NCBI GenBank assembly: GCA_001599595.1
Contig: BCHH01000014.1
Location: 708,355 to 772,354, forward strand
Source of the DNA: Beverwykella pulmonaria
Taxonomy: Eukaryota; Ascomycota; Dothideomycetes; Pleosporales; Melanommataceae
DNA: 64,000 nucleotides
Direction of reading: 5' to 3'
The position numbers were made by a program, and so were the translations under genes. Under the pieces are notes generated by a model. The model was not told the DNA's origin, ran no database searches, and was given only the letters and a program-made list of their open reading frames with translations. Positions 11,136 to 22,782 of the stretch are shown here, piece by piece (the first letter of the stretch is position 1; every line of letters starts with the position of its first letter).

Positions 11136-11895
11136 ATCCAGCTTCCTAGCTTATTCTTGCGAAATCCACCTCCGCTGCATACTGCGCCTGCTGCTTTTTT
11201 AAGTCGTGAAGTAATTTACAACGTGTGGGGAATTCGCACTTCACAGCAACCCGGACAAGTAATACCAGCATCAAGCCTGTTTTTGTGCTCTCTCCTCCCA
11301 TCGAATTTAACATTTAAAGACATGTAAACCACATCACTTCATCCTCTCTATCGAATAAAGTGTCGCGATTATGAAGTTTAGTTTGGTTCGGTGAATCAAT
11401 TAACCCCAAAGAAAACTGCGTACTTCTGACTATAATTCGTTATCGCCCTCCATCTTTGCCTCTCGTTTAATAAATTAGGTGGAATTTCAACATATGTCGT
11501 AAACTTGAGAGGTTTATTTCCACAATGTATCACTAGCTATTTAAAACTTGTAATATCTGTCTTGAAGTCACATACTCCGGTCCAGTGAACTGTAGCAAAG
11601 GTATGACGATCCTCGATCCATCAGTTGCAGGCGTCGAGTGCCCTTATATCGATACCGTAGAGGGTATGAATGATGTGTTGGTTGAGTGAGAGTGTTTGAT
11701 ATGCAGGTCTGAAGGTAGTGATTTGGACTACATGGCGTGGTTTCGGTGATTTAAGGTATGAGTGATTGATGGTGGTGTAGATTACGTTATATTCGACGGA
11801 CAAGTGAGTGTATATACGCTCATTCTTGACTTCATATATACATTAAGCGAGTACTAGATATATATAATCTAATTCGTAACGTCAGACGATAATTC
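11136..11895. other. Intergenic, no gene seen
   Basis: AT-rich spacer between the minisatellite and the 3' end of the secreted-protein gene. Short frames (11130-11327, 11621-11803) have no recognisable product. The part next to 11895 should include the 3' untranslated region of the minus-strand gene. Confidence 0.35.
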
Positions 11896-13910
11896 CTACA
11901 CAAGTTCGAGGTTGAACAGCACGTGCGGTATCTCCGTAGAATTCGGGGGCATCGTATACGTGAAGTTCCAAAACTCAAAGTCGCTACACAAAATTAGCAC
12001 ACCATCTTGATGAAGACAGAACAAACATGAAAACGTACTTGATCGGATCGCCAGCCCCTCCAACCAGTCCATTGAACGAGACTGTGTACTCTGGATCCAC
12101 AGTTCCTTCAACACTCACATTCAGCCCCTCAACATCGCTCCAACTCGCAACGTCCCTCTTCCCATTCTTTGAGTTCGTGCCTACGAGGAACGAAAAGGAG
12201 CTGCTGCTATTCCCACTCGGATACGTCAGATTTAACGTCTTCTTTCCCGCAACAGCAATGAGTTCCATGACCTGGGAGTAGAGCGTTAAAAACCCAACAG
12301 AGCCATCTTTTCTTCCCCACTGCACGACTGCAGGGTTGAAACTATTGGGGTTCTTTGCGGGGCCACCAATGACGTTTTCTGAGAATGTTTCGGCGCCGAT
12401 GGTGAGGTTCGGTGAGAGCCAGGCGGAGATGTTTCGTGGGTTTGTGTCAAAGGGTTGGGAGAAAGCGGAGGTTTTGACGCTGTGGGTGCCGGGGAAGCTG
12501 TGGAGGGCGCTGAGTGTTGTATTTTCGACGAAGGTGTTGTGGAAGGGGGCGAGGATGGCGATTAGGGGTCCAATGGCGAAATCGGCGTAGTGGCCCATGG
12601 CATATGGCTGTTGAGAAGTTAGTACTTGATTTTAACTTGTCGTTGGAAGGTTATCGCGCAATTAGCAATGAAAATTTTCAGAGTGCCGCATTTATTTGCA
12701 CCCTGAAAGGGAGTGTGACAAGGGTGAATATACCTTTGGGTGAATAGGCGCCTTATCTTTCCCAACCAGAGTCCACATATGCAATGCGAGAATACTCAAG
12801 TACCTTTGCATATCAAAGCCGTAGCTGCGATCCCACGGTCCAGCAACATTCTTCAAATTCGCATTGTACAACGAAGCCAGCGAAGCCCAAGTATATTTGA
12901 TCATCTTCCCTCCATTCTGACCCATTACCGACGTCTCAGGCATATACTTTGCCCAAAGCGTTAGCGCAAACAACGAAACTCCAGCATAAGTTCCCGAATT
13001 GAACTCCGAAAGCGTATTATCCCTATTGAATAAATCGATTACCTGCGTGGCGTAGTTCTCTCCGGCAAGGGTCATGTTAGATTCATTGAGCTTGCGACCC
13101 ACCCAGCCTGTTACGAAGGCGCGCATGATTGAGGGGTTGCTGTAGGCCGGGTAGAGGTTGTCGTCATCCACACCGCCGACGCGGTAGCTGTCTCCGATGC
13201 TGGTGTTGTACAAGCTCTCTAGCATATAGTTTGTGAGGTCGTAAGAGATTAGATGTGGGAATTCTTCAAGCATCAGAACGAATGCTGTGCCGACGAAACC
13301 GCGCCAGTTCGGGTCCCAGGAGTTATAGATTTGGGGTGGGTATTGTGCTGTTCCGACGATGGGTTCTTCGGGGTAAATTTGGTAATCTCCAAACCTGAAA
13401 TCGTTATTAACATGGAATCTTAAGCTTTCGATTTCTCCGGTGTGCATATGTTATAAGAATCCAATGCATGTGTAAACACTTCCAAAACTGCAATGCACAT
13501 GTTTCATCATTCAACCAGCTCTTTCTCGAATCTGATGCCACAATAAATAAAAAATTTCTCGGCAACAAATAGAAAACTCACCACTGCGAACTAATATTTT
13601 TATGCTGCCCGTCAATAACATTCATGATAATCTTGGCCGCCTGCTCCGTATCATCGCCCTCATTCCTCGCTAGCAACCCAGACGCATACCAAGCACTTGC
13701 CCTCGTCTCATGCGACAGAGCCTTCGAGCTCAACGAGTAAAGATACCCCGCGTTAGCATCATAGTACATATCCATCCAATTCATTGACTCGTGGAGAAGA
13801 TTGCGCGAGAACGACTCGGTGTCATTCCGCTTGACATGGCTCAGACTCTTGCCGAAGACACCTTGCACCAGGACCGGAAATAGACTCCATGAATTCGAAA
13901 AGTAGACCAT
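11896..13910 (-). CDS. Secreted fungal protein of unknown function
   Basis: Four exons on the minus strand (13582-13910, 12734-13394, 12039-12607, 11896-11983) give 548 aa. Introns are 187, 126 and 55 nt; the second has a perfect TACTAAC branch point. Splicing gives the joins Q-W-F-G-D-Y and H-P-K-P-Y-A-M. The start M-V-Y-F-S-N-S-W-S-L-F-P looks like a signal peptide, followed by a possible Kex2-type K-R site near residue 28. Many N-glycosylation sequons (N-x-S/T) are spread through the protein. It is rich in aromatic residues and helix-like segments (R-A-S-A-W-Y-A-S-G-L-L; N-S-W-D-P-N-W-R-G-F), which recalls alpha/alpha-barrel carbohydrate enzymes. I cannot name a family or catalytic residues, so this is a guess. 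The next gene on the same strand is a hexose-type transporter, compatible with a sugar-related role. Confidence 0.7.
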
Positions 13911-14391
13911 TTCGAGGGGACGATATGTTGAGTGAGGAGTTTGTGGTAGGCGTCATCGTTTGTTTATATGTTGATGCGATATCGGGCGAAGCTAGGTTCT
14001 AAGGTGGAGGCAGGGTTGTAATCGGATAGCAAGTGGCGGATAAAACACAAATCTGGGCTTGTGCTCCGCAGCCACCAAAATATCCCGTCGGAGGAGAGCA
14101 TGGGATGGGAAAATGCCGGCGTATTTTCTACCGGTGCCATATCGATCGAGTCGGGCCGGATATCGAGCCGTGTGCGGATTGTCCCGATACGTGATTCGAA
14201 TCAAGGATAGCATATCAGCGTCCACGTTATACAAGTCAAGAGCGAGGAGGTTATCAAGCAGCCTGATTTCAAGAAGCTACATGTATTTCTCAAAAATATC
14301 TAGCAACTATCTTCATCGTACTCTGTCTACAACTTCCAGCACACCTATGCGTTAAGGAATGTTTGATCAAACTACCAAGTTCCTAGAGCAC
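13911..14391. other. Spacer between secreted protein and sugar transporter
   Basis: Holds the upstream region of the secreted-protein gene and the 3' end of the transporter gene (both minus strand). No gene or clear motif seen. Confidence 0.35.
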
Positions 14392-16287
14392 CTAGACAGT
14401 TTCAGTCTTGTCTGTGACCGAAGCCTGCCTCTTCTCCTCGATAACCATGCTGATGCTGTTCCTCGCATCTTCTCCCTTTGTCTGCGCATGGATGACCTCT
14501 TCGACATCTTGCTCAATCTTAGAATGACCTTTCTTGGTATTCCAAGGACGTGGACCCCCGTCGCTGAACATGGCTTCAATCTCCTCGATAGTCTTGCCGC
14601 AAGTCTGGGGGTTCTTATTAGCCGGTCCTCATTAATCAAGGGAGGTGGGGACATACTTCAGGGTAGGTATACCAGAACTGGATAGCTCCGCCAAAGCAAA
14701 GAGTACCAAATACGATGAACAAGCGCCATCTGATTTCGAGGAGGGCGGGAGGAATGAAGAGTCCAATGGCAAAGTTGAAGAGCCAGTTGCCGATGGCTGC
14801 AATTCCCATGCCCCAGGCTCTTGTCTCAAGAGACCAAACTTCCGCAGCATACACCCAGCAAATAGGTGCGAGCGTTAGAGCGTATATGATGATAAGCAGG
14901 TAGCTAAACGCGATGACCGTGTGAGCTGGTGCGCCAGTCACCCTCATGACAACGTTGTGATCGCCGCCAACACCATCTGAGATGTGTCAATAAATATATC
15001 TGGCCTCAAAGCCCAGGACTGAGTTCTTACCTGGCACATATTCGTAATATGTTCCCAAGGTACCTCCTACCACGAAATGGCAAATGCCCATGGCAATAGC
15101 ACCCCAAACCAACAAAGTCCTTCGACCAATTTTGTCTACGAAAAAGAACATGATGGACGAAAAGATGATGAATAGTGCGTATTGCACACCAGACGAGATG
15201 AGGTTGACATTCCCTTGAAGGTTGGCCATGTAGAAAATGTAAACCACGTAGTAAGTCATGACGTTAGCACCGGATAGTTGCTGCCATGCTTGCACACTGA
15301 AGCCAGCCATTGTTCTGCGCCACATGCCATTGTAAATGAACTTCCTCCAGGATTTGGGTGCCAGCCGTTCAGCATTGAGGACAGTAATGATATCTGCGTA
15401 CTCTGCGATGACATACGGATCCTCGAGGTTGCCATCTGCTTGAATGTTTGCGAGCACATAAATAGCTTCTTCCGTCCGATCCATTTTGGCGAGCCAGCGG
15501 GGAGACTCGGGAAGAAAGGGAAGACCGATCATGAAAAAGACACATGGGATGTACTGCATGCCCCAGGCCGCGCGGAAGGAGGCTGTATCTCCAGGTATGA
15601 AAGAGCAGCCATAACCAATAAAATACCTGGATAAAGTCAGCAAGTCCCTAGAGATGCGAGTGCATCAAACTCACATGAAGAGAATACCCCATTCAATAGC
15701 CAGTTGTTGAATGATGATAATGGCACCTCGCTGATTATGCTTCGCAATCTCGGCCAAGTAAACAGGCACCTGAGAAGACGTGATTCCAATAGTGATTCCG
15801 TTCAGAGCCCGACCAGCGATTAACATGGCACGACTGTTGGTGGAAACTTGAAGCGACGTTCCAAGGAGCCACCAGAAGCAAGCAAATCCGAGTGCCTTGC
15901 GACGGCCAACCATGTCAGAAATAGGCCCGGCAATGATTGATCCTATGACTGAGCCCCCAGCAAGAGATGAACCGATGGCACCCTGAGCGATTCCAGAAGG
16001 ATTGTGAAAGTAGGTCCTATGCTTTGAATTAGATTGTGTTCACTTACCATCGCGCCTGAATACGGAGCGGGCTAGGTCTGTCGCAGAAACACGACACTGG
16101 AGAACACTTACTTATACTGATCGGTACCAATCACAGCACTCATGGACGAAATATCGAATCCAAAGAGCATGCCACCCATGGTGGCAATGATGGCGAGAAA
16201 GTATACATTGTACACCTGTCCGTGTCAGCAGTTATCTAAGATGAGTAGGTCTCGCAAAGTTACCTTTGGGAATGAAGGGAGCCCCAT
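14392..16287 (-). CDS. MFS sugar (hexose-type) transporter
   Basis: Six exons on the minus strand (16264-16287, 16112-16215, 15675-16016, 15031-15626, 14657-14976, 14392-14604) give 532 aa. Introns are 48-95 nt with normal ends. The first exon codes only M-G-L-P-S-F-P-K. Sugar-porter signatures are present: G-M-L-F-G-F-D in helix 1, G-R-R-K-A after helix 2, P-E-S-P-R-W-L after helix 6, Q-Q-L-S-G-A-N in helix 7, D-K-I-G-R-R between helices 8 and 9. The end has no extra domain; the soluble tail carries many charged residues (G-K-T-I-E-E-I-E). Twelve membrane helices are expected at the plasma membrane, importing monosaccharides by proton symport. Exact substrate cannot be read from sequence. 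It lies upstream of the secreted-protein gene on the same strand; each has its own promoter. Confidence 0.88.
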
Positions 16288-16365
16288 GATGGTAGACTGA
16301 GGTTATCTGAGTAAGACGCGGGATGTAGTTCAAGAAACCTCCTGCAGGAAAAGTGCTGCAGCACA

Positions 16366-16376
16366 GTTGATATATA
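16366..16376 (-). promoter_or_regulatory. TATA-like element of the sugar transporter
   Basis: On the minus strand the sequence reads CGTATATATCA, about 80-90 nt upstream of the ATG at 16287. Motif and spacing are the only evidence. Confidence 0.35.
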
Positions 16377-18426
16377 CGATTTGGAGAAGAGCTCTTGAAC
16401 CCTGTCACATTTCCCTGCTGCCCGCTGGGGCTATTCTCCGTCATCACGCCAGGCTGTATCAGCTCTGTGGCTGGATAATTACATACGCCGAGGTAGAGGG
16501 AGGCAGAAACCCTGGTTATTTGTCGGCTCAAGTACAGGCCTTGATGCTGATCACCTTTGCCGTGTCTTGGTACCGGGACAACGAGAAAATCTCCGCACTA
16601 TCTTCATTGGTGGATTCATTCCCAGATCTGCGGAATGGGGAGTTAAGCATTGTGGAGCCCTCTTCCCCTGCATGGAAACCCGGAAGAGGCGTTGTGCGCC
16701 GGTTCTTAATTCAATGGCTTTGAAGATTTAAAGAGGCATGATTCAAAGCAATGATGTTGTCCATATCTTTGTCGAATCAGAGAAACATGAAGTTGCACTG
16801 AAGCTACAGCGCTGCCAGAGTTACCGGATGTATTAAGACGCCCGCAAACCTTGGACCTTAAGATGGGGCGATGATGGCTCGTGGTGGGGTGGGTATGGTA
16901 AGTTTCTCAGGTTCGGAAGACTTCAATTCTCAGGGATCCCTTCGGTTCGGATACGGACCCCTTCGGCTACATTCTCCCGAGCTTCTTCTCCGTGTCTCCA
17001 CAAAGCCAAGTCCTCAGACGATTCATCAGCGCAGCTCTCAACCACCGGTAAAAGACGAAAAGATGGCCGCTTCTCGCATGTGTAAACAAATTCTGGACTA
17101 AACTTCGTCCAATCCCGAGCTCAAGCTCATTGAAAGGATCATTAAGATTGCAATAGTGAAGGACAAATTGGCCACAGACCTATGTTTATTGGCCTAAATG
17201 GTAGTATTGAGGTGGTACAATGCATAAAACCGAAGATACAGAAGCAGACTCACGCCTGTTGTCCACGCCGGTGGCACACCACCAGCATTTTAATGCTCAC
17301 AGAAATCCCTTTTGTGAGAGTATTCAAACTCAAAATTAGTTGATCCCTAGAGCATGTGTAGCAAGAAACCTGCTAGCCACCACCTATACAGTGTACTGTG
17401 CCATCGGAGTTGAGAAGACGCAGTCTGTAACTTGCACAAGATTTTCGTCCACCTACGAGTACTAAAGACAACAACCACACTCGAAGGTGGATTCGGGTAT
17501 ACATCTCTTCTCGTATGTACCCCAAGCGTTTTCCCTCCCCTAGAATTCGCTCTTGATGACCTTTCCGTGCCGATGTGGGCCAGTGTTGTTGAGTTCATGA
17601 TACCAGGTAGGTAGGAGTCATAAGTGGCCAATACCAATTGCCCTCTCCCTAGTGCCTGAACAGCATCGTGGTATCGGGTCCGTCTCCCCTGATCATCTCG
17701 GCTCCAATCGTCGTTAATGCATAATCCTTAGGATGGTTGTTACTCACTGAATCTCTCGTCTAACGAGTAGTACCGTATGTAGTTCGCCATAATACACAAT
17801 TTCTACTATGTTTCAGAACTACCACTCTTATGAGTGTGTCCCTGATTTTTATTTAGATACAACGTGCAATTTCGAATGTCATCTTCACACCCTGCCATGC
17901 GTACTTTCGATCTCACGTATTGTACCTCACCATTGCTACATTTGGGAGCGAAGCTAGTCCGATAACGCAGCACCTTGTGAATATAAAAAGGCACAACACG
18001 AATCCGTATCAATATACTGATCACTTGCCAGAAATGCTCGGGAGGCATCTAAAACAGCGAGTATTCACAAGTATTCCTCATTCCTACAGCAGGAAGTAAA
18101 ATTTACTATGGATTCCCTTCCAAGTCAGAGTCGGAGTTCAAAGGAAGTCTATATTATCTCTTTAAACTCTTCTCATTTTACGCAACTGTCGCAATGGTCT
18201 TGAGCCGTAATATGTCACTGTCGTCATCATCATAAGCTATCATCCATCGCCGCCTTCGACAAGTTATCTTCTCGTGGTCACTGCGTTTCCAGAACCTTCA
18301 AACACTTCTAGGCTTTTTCTCTTGTTCTTATCATTTTTTAGGCTCTCTCCACCCTAATGCCCCTACGTAGAGCATATATGTAAATACTAACTCACCAACT
18401 TCTTCATAAATCAAAAATAGTACAAT
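16377..18426. other. Long intergenic stretch, no gene seen
   Basis: About 2 kb with only short, unrelated open frames on both strands. No codon bias, splice-linked frames, tandem repeats or recognisable proteins were found. It ends at the tRNA gene. Confidence 0.4.
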
Positions 18427-18512
18427 GGCCTGGCGGTCTAGCCGTATGATTGCCGCTTAGGAATTGGATTCCTTCCTGCGGCAGGTTCCGAGTTCAACTC
18501 TCAGCCAGGCCC
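18427..18512 (+). tRNA. tRNA-Pro (AGG) with a 14-nt intron
   Basis: A 7-bp acceptor stem GGCCTGG/CCAGGCC closes the cloverleaf. The anticodon stem GCCGC/GCGGC encloses TTAGGA, a 14-nt intron, and T. This places the anticodon AGG (proline) and the intron at the canonical 37/38 position. The T loop is TTCAACT. Two departures from norm are visible: the D loop reads TAGCCGTAT where fungal tRNA-Pro has GG at positions 18-19, and the T stem CCGAG/CTCAG has one C-A mismatch. The gene may be functional or a decaying copy. Confidence 0.8.
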
Positions 18513-19036
18513 TTCTCGTTGTTCTTTTGCTATTCTAGAACCCTTGTACATTGGATGTAGAAATGGGGAGACAGGTCGATATTTTATGCGGAGAGATACC
18601 TGCCAGAACATGAAATGAAGGCTTGGGTGAGAAAAAAAAGGCAGTATTTACAAGATCCTCCGACTTTTACTTCATTTAACCTTCTATAGCGGTAGGTGAA
18701 CAGGGATCTGTATAAGAGACAAGCTTCATTCTATCTTCAACACTGAACACGGCACCTTACCTACTCTAGAAAATGAATTATACAATCACAATAAGAGAAT
18801 AAACAGCCGAGGCAACTAATTCCCCGCGCAAACAAATTCGTGAATTCCACCCTGTAGAACGCGTGTCACAACACTCATGGCAAAGAATTCCCAATCCAGC
18901 CTAGCCCCAAAACCTAATTGGTCAAAGCTCCTTAGTTTCTTGCCAAACATCTCCAACCCTCCGACAACAACACCACCATTCGGCACCCTCTGCACCCATC
19001 ACTACACAAATCCCCAATTTATCAATCGCTGTAACC
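18513..19036. other. Spacer between tRNA and ceramidase gene
   Basis: A T-rich tRNA 3' flank (TTCTTTTGC within 30 bp of the 3' end, a weak Pol III stop) is followed by the ceramidase upstream region. A 61-codon frame at 18877-19062 is low-complexity and not gene-like. Confidence 0.35.
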
Positions 19037-20457
19037 ATGATACCGCACTGGCCCTACGGTGACAGCCCTGGGACCGGGGCCTGGGGAAAGCCGAACTCGA
19101 ACCACAAGTAAGTTACACCGTAACGTCGCACATGGGTTTCCGGGAAACTGGAAGGGATAACGTGATTCTGGGAACAATGTTGACACTTGAGTAGTTTTTG
19201 TGAAGAGGCATGTAGTCCGGGGGTTCCGATGGTGGCAGCTTATTTTAATTAATGTTTTATTGACGTTGGGAAGGATTACATCATTTCCGCCTACATTGCA
19301 GAGTTCATCAATACGCTTACGAATTTGACTTACAGTGAGTATCTCCAACAATTTGTGACCAATTGCCTCTTATTATGCAGAATTGCTTCTAATTTTGACC
19401 GCTTGCAGTTATATACGGTGCCCATGGTATACGGAGACTTCACATGCGCACGGATGAAGGGCTTCTTTCTACGCTCACAATCCCGTATTGGGGTTTGATT
19501 GGGGTCGGAGTCTTGTCGGGGTGGTATCATGCCACGCTGAAATATCACAGTCAGATGGGTATGTACGATTGCTTTCTGCACTGCAGTCAATGTCTCTTCC
19601 AACTCCTTTTTTGATTGCGGTAATTTTTTTTTTTTTTTTTTTTTTTGGCACACCTTCAAAAGCATAGGGCTTTCGTTCACTCGCAATCATCGAATACACC
19701 GGCCATCAGCTGGGACACTGCTCGATAGCAAAGCATGATCACAGGTCCTCAACATGCAACATTTATCTTCCTTCCGTGTCGCTCCTTAACAATCTAATAA
19801 AACCCACTGACCAACCCTAGGCGACGATCTCTCCATGTTCCTCGCCTCAGGCTCCCTCCTCCACCAACTCATGACTTTCGACGCCACACCCAGCCAACGC
19901 CTCTACCGCACCACGCTAATCCTCGGCGCTATCATCCCCGTCTCCATCTACCACGTGTGGGCCGACGAGATCGTCATGCACGAGATTCTCTTCGGTATCT
20001 TGGTGCTACTCGTAGGACGCAAGACGCGCGCACTCATCAGGGAGAAAGTGAAAAACGTCGAGGCGAAAAAGCGATTGAGTGGACTGGCGACTTTTGGGAT
20101 GGGTACGTCGTTCTTGAATCTCACTTGCCGCACCTCCGTTCTCTCTCGACTCTGGTGATTTTTGGATATTAACGTAGGATAGGATCTGGCGGCCTCGGCT
20201 ACTTCCTCTGGAACATCGATTACCACTTCTGCTCGCACGTCACCTCATTCAAGCGCTCTCTCGGTCTCCCCTGGGGCCTCGTCTTCGAGCTCCATGGCTG
20301 GTGGCACATTCTCACTGGCATCGGCGCGTATGTTGGCATGGCGCTTGTTGAGTACCTGGTTACTATGGAGGACGGCAAGACAGATAGAGTAGAGGAGGGC
20401 TTTGTGTGGCCAGTACGCGCGGTGCTGAGTGATTTGGGGGGCGAGAAGAGAGCGTAG
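19037..20457 (+). CDS. Alkaline ceramidase (exon 1/2 junction defective or unresolved)
   Basis: Exons seen: 19037-19107 (M-I-P-H-W-P-Y-G..N-H), a second from about 19265 to 19334, then 19409-19558, 19821-20102 and 20183-20457. The encoded protein fits the alkaline ceramidase family (yeast Ypc1/Ydc1): D-Y-I-I-S-A-Y-I-A-E-F-I-N-T early, W-Y-H-A-T-L-K-Y-H-S-Q-M in the middle, and the C-terminal metal-site motif H-G-W-W-H. These multi-pass ER/Golgi enzymes hydrolyse ceramide to sphingoid base and fatty acid. The later splices all keep frame (Q-M-G-D-D-L-S; F-G-M-G-S-G-G). The first does not: after the GTAAGT donor at 19108 there is no AG where exon 2 should begin, the frame is closed by TAA just upstream, and the AG at 19272-19273 gives the wrong phase. 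Either an unusual acceptor is used or the gene is damaged. The third intron contains a run of 23 T. Confidence 0.65.
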
Positions 20458-21215
20458 GTATGGGGTCAAGAGGGCGAGTTGGGCATACTGAAGGATGGTG
20501 GTGCGGGGAGCCAGTTGTTGTGCGAGACGAGATGGACATAGTCGACATTGCTACTGCTCGTGTGTGAGAAATTCGATAATTTCGTTTTACCATTTTTCGT
20601 TCGTTCTTTTACAAACTCTTTGCCAGAATTAGATCCCTAGCATCTCAGCCATTTCCCTAGAACGCTTGGAATGATACGTGCTGGCCCAATAGCTATTTCT
20701 CGTGCTTCTGTTCCTCTTGGTGCGCTTCCTAAGCATATCTCCTGCGGACGGGCATTTACGCTTTATGCACATTTCTCCGTTCTGCCCTCTCCTCCGCAGC
20801 CAAGACGCTTCCAGCGGTCGAGAAACCGCCCTCTCTCCTCCGCGCGCGATTTTTACAGGCAGACAAGCGAGATGCAAGCATGAATGACAGGTACGGGGTG
20901 TTAACTCCTGTTAAGTCCTGCATTGTCTTGGTGGCGCGCTATGATCTGATTGGCCGCCGGAGTTACGGGTTAAATCCAGGGGGAGGTGATGTCGCCGCAG
21001 TTCGTCATAGCCGCATTGGGGGTTTGTATGGTAGTAGAGCTTCACGTTTTCTTTCGGGCCCGAAAGGAGGTATAAAGGGATTGAGGAGGACAGAGAATGG
21101 GGATACAATTCGCACAGCTTCGGTACAATTTCATATTCTTCCATCTTGAATAACCGCAAATCGCCCATCATACCCCGCACCACCAGCAAGTTCCAAACCA
21201 ACACAAACTGACATC
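20458..21215. other. Intergenic, upstream region of the aldo-keto reductase
   Basis: No gene supported. The segment just before 21216 has C/A-rich leader-like sequence. Short frames on both strands have no recognisable product. Confidence 0.35.
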
Positions 21216-22327
21216 ATGGTCCAGCTCGCTGGCAAGCAAGTAGGAAAGATTGGCTATGGCCTGATGGGTGAGTACATTTGGGAAGACATGGAGATCCTTC
21301 TCCTTATTGTACCTCGATACTGAGAAACACCTAGGCTTAACATGGCGCGCATCGCCTCCATCCCAATCCGAGGCCTTCGAAGCCATGCGAACCGCACTGT
21401 CTCTCGGCGCGAACGCATGGAACGGCGGAGAGCTCTACGGAAGACCCGAGCGCAACTCCCTCCACCTCCTCAACGAGTACTTCACCAAGTACCCCGAAGA
21501 TGCCGAGAAAGTCGTGCTCAGCATCAAGGGTGGCATTGTGCCAGGAGAAATGCGGCCCGATGGAAGCAAGGCCGGCATCCAACGCTCACTCGACGAGTGC
21601 CTGAAGCAGCTGGACGGAAAGAAGTTTCTCGATCTGTTTGAGATGGCACGTGTAGACCCGAGTGTGCCAGTGGAGGAGACGATCGGACATATCGCCGAGT
21701 ACGTGAAGGCTGGGAAATTGGGAGGCATCAGTCTGTCCGAGGTCAATGCCAACACCATCCGCAAGGCGCACAAGGTGCACAAGATCTCGGCGGTCGAAGC
21801 CGAGTTCTCCATGTTCGCCACGGATATTCTGGAGAATGGCGTGGCGGAGACGTGCGCAGAGCTCGGCATCCCCATCGTCGCCTACTCACCTCTCGGACGT
21901 GGCTTCCTGGTAAGCTCCCCAATGCCCTGGACATGCGTGCAGAGCGCTAATCATTACCTAGACGGGCCAGATCAAGTCGTATGACGATATCCCCGCCGAC
22001 TCCTTCCTCAAGCATCTCCCCCGATTCCAGCCGGATGTGTTCGACGAGAACCTGAAGCTAGTAACGGAGGTACAGAAGATTGCCTCGAACAAGGGGGTGA
22101 CACCTGGCCAGATTGCGCTTGGGTGGGTGCTTGCTCAGAGCGGCAAGAACGGGCTGGGCGATATCATCCCCATCCCCGGAGCTACTACCTCCGAGCGCAT
22201 CGAGGAGAACATGAAGCCGGCAGAGCTCGACGAGAAGGAAATGGCCGCCATTGGGGATATCCTGAAGAACTTCAAACCTATCGGCGGGCGGTATCCTGCG
22301 GCTCTAGCGCATTTGTGTGAGCTGTAA
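21216..22327 (+). CDS. Aldo-keto reductase, pyridoxal-reductase-like (AKR8 type)
   Basis: Three exons (21216-21267, 21335-21909, 21962-22327) give 330 aa; introns of 67 and 52 nt have GTGAGT and GTAAGC donors. The TIM-barrel AKR pattern is clear: K-I-G-Y-G-L-M-G-L-T-W at the start, catalytic Tyr in G-E-L-Y-G, catalytic Lys in L-S-I-K-G-G, and cofactor-binding P-I-P-G-A-T-T-S-E-R near the end. The position of the usual catalytic His reads A-R-V-D-P instead of H-R-V-D, which is how pyridoxal reductases such as fission yeast Plr1 look. The likely reaction is NADPH-dependent reduction of pyridoxal to pyridoxine in the cytosol, by family resemblance. A short residue run before the third exon was resolved by splicing F-L to T-G-Q-I-K-S. 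The gene looks intact and stands alone. Confidence 0.88.
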
Positions 22328-22782
22328 AGGACTGAGGTGTGGCGAGAGGAGGCTAATGAGTAGCAAGCGACTGTCAGCCTTTCCTTATTTCATAGAGATT
22401 CGAGAGATAGGCAAGAGTGTGGTGGAAAGATCAGATCAAGTGTAGTGTATGGAGCGCTCCTCATTCGGCTTGGCAGTGAAGAAAACCGTTGGCATTGCAG
22501 AACTCTAAATCTTCATCATAGAACAGAGAATAAAGAAGAATAAAGAACTTACTCTCGTGTTTTTGTGCATAGCGAGCCGTGATGCACGCGGTGGGTGGTG
22601 TTGAGCTGAGGGAAGAGGCAGAGGAAGAACCGCCCCAAAAAAAATGCGTGAGACGGGAAACTGCGCTTGCGTGGCCCGTGCCCTGGAAACGGCGCAGTTC
22701 AGTGCGACATGCTCGCTCTTCTCAGCACTCACTCCACCGCCCACCGCCTTGCCTTTCATCGGTTTCGCTCACAGGCGCCACA
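22328..22782. other. Upstream region of the C2H2 gene
   Basis: Intergenic. An in-frame ATG at 22579 would extend the next protein by 68 residues, but the extension is low-complexity and the ATG at 22783 (context CACAATGG) is preferred. Confidence 0.4.

Noticed and set aside
13395..13581. Possible snoRNA in the 187-nt intron of the secreted-protein gene (ATGATGA on the coding strand)
   Set aside because: No D box CTGA follows at a suitable distance and there is no rRNA-like guide, unlike the eEF1B-beta intron.
19623..19646. Run of 23 T as a retroelement tail
   Set aside because: It lies within a normal ceramidase intron, with no target-site duplication or element body beside it.
22579..22782. 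Upstream in-frame extension of the C2H2 protein
   Set aside because: The added residues are low-complexity and the ATG at 22783 has a better context.
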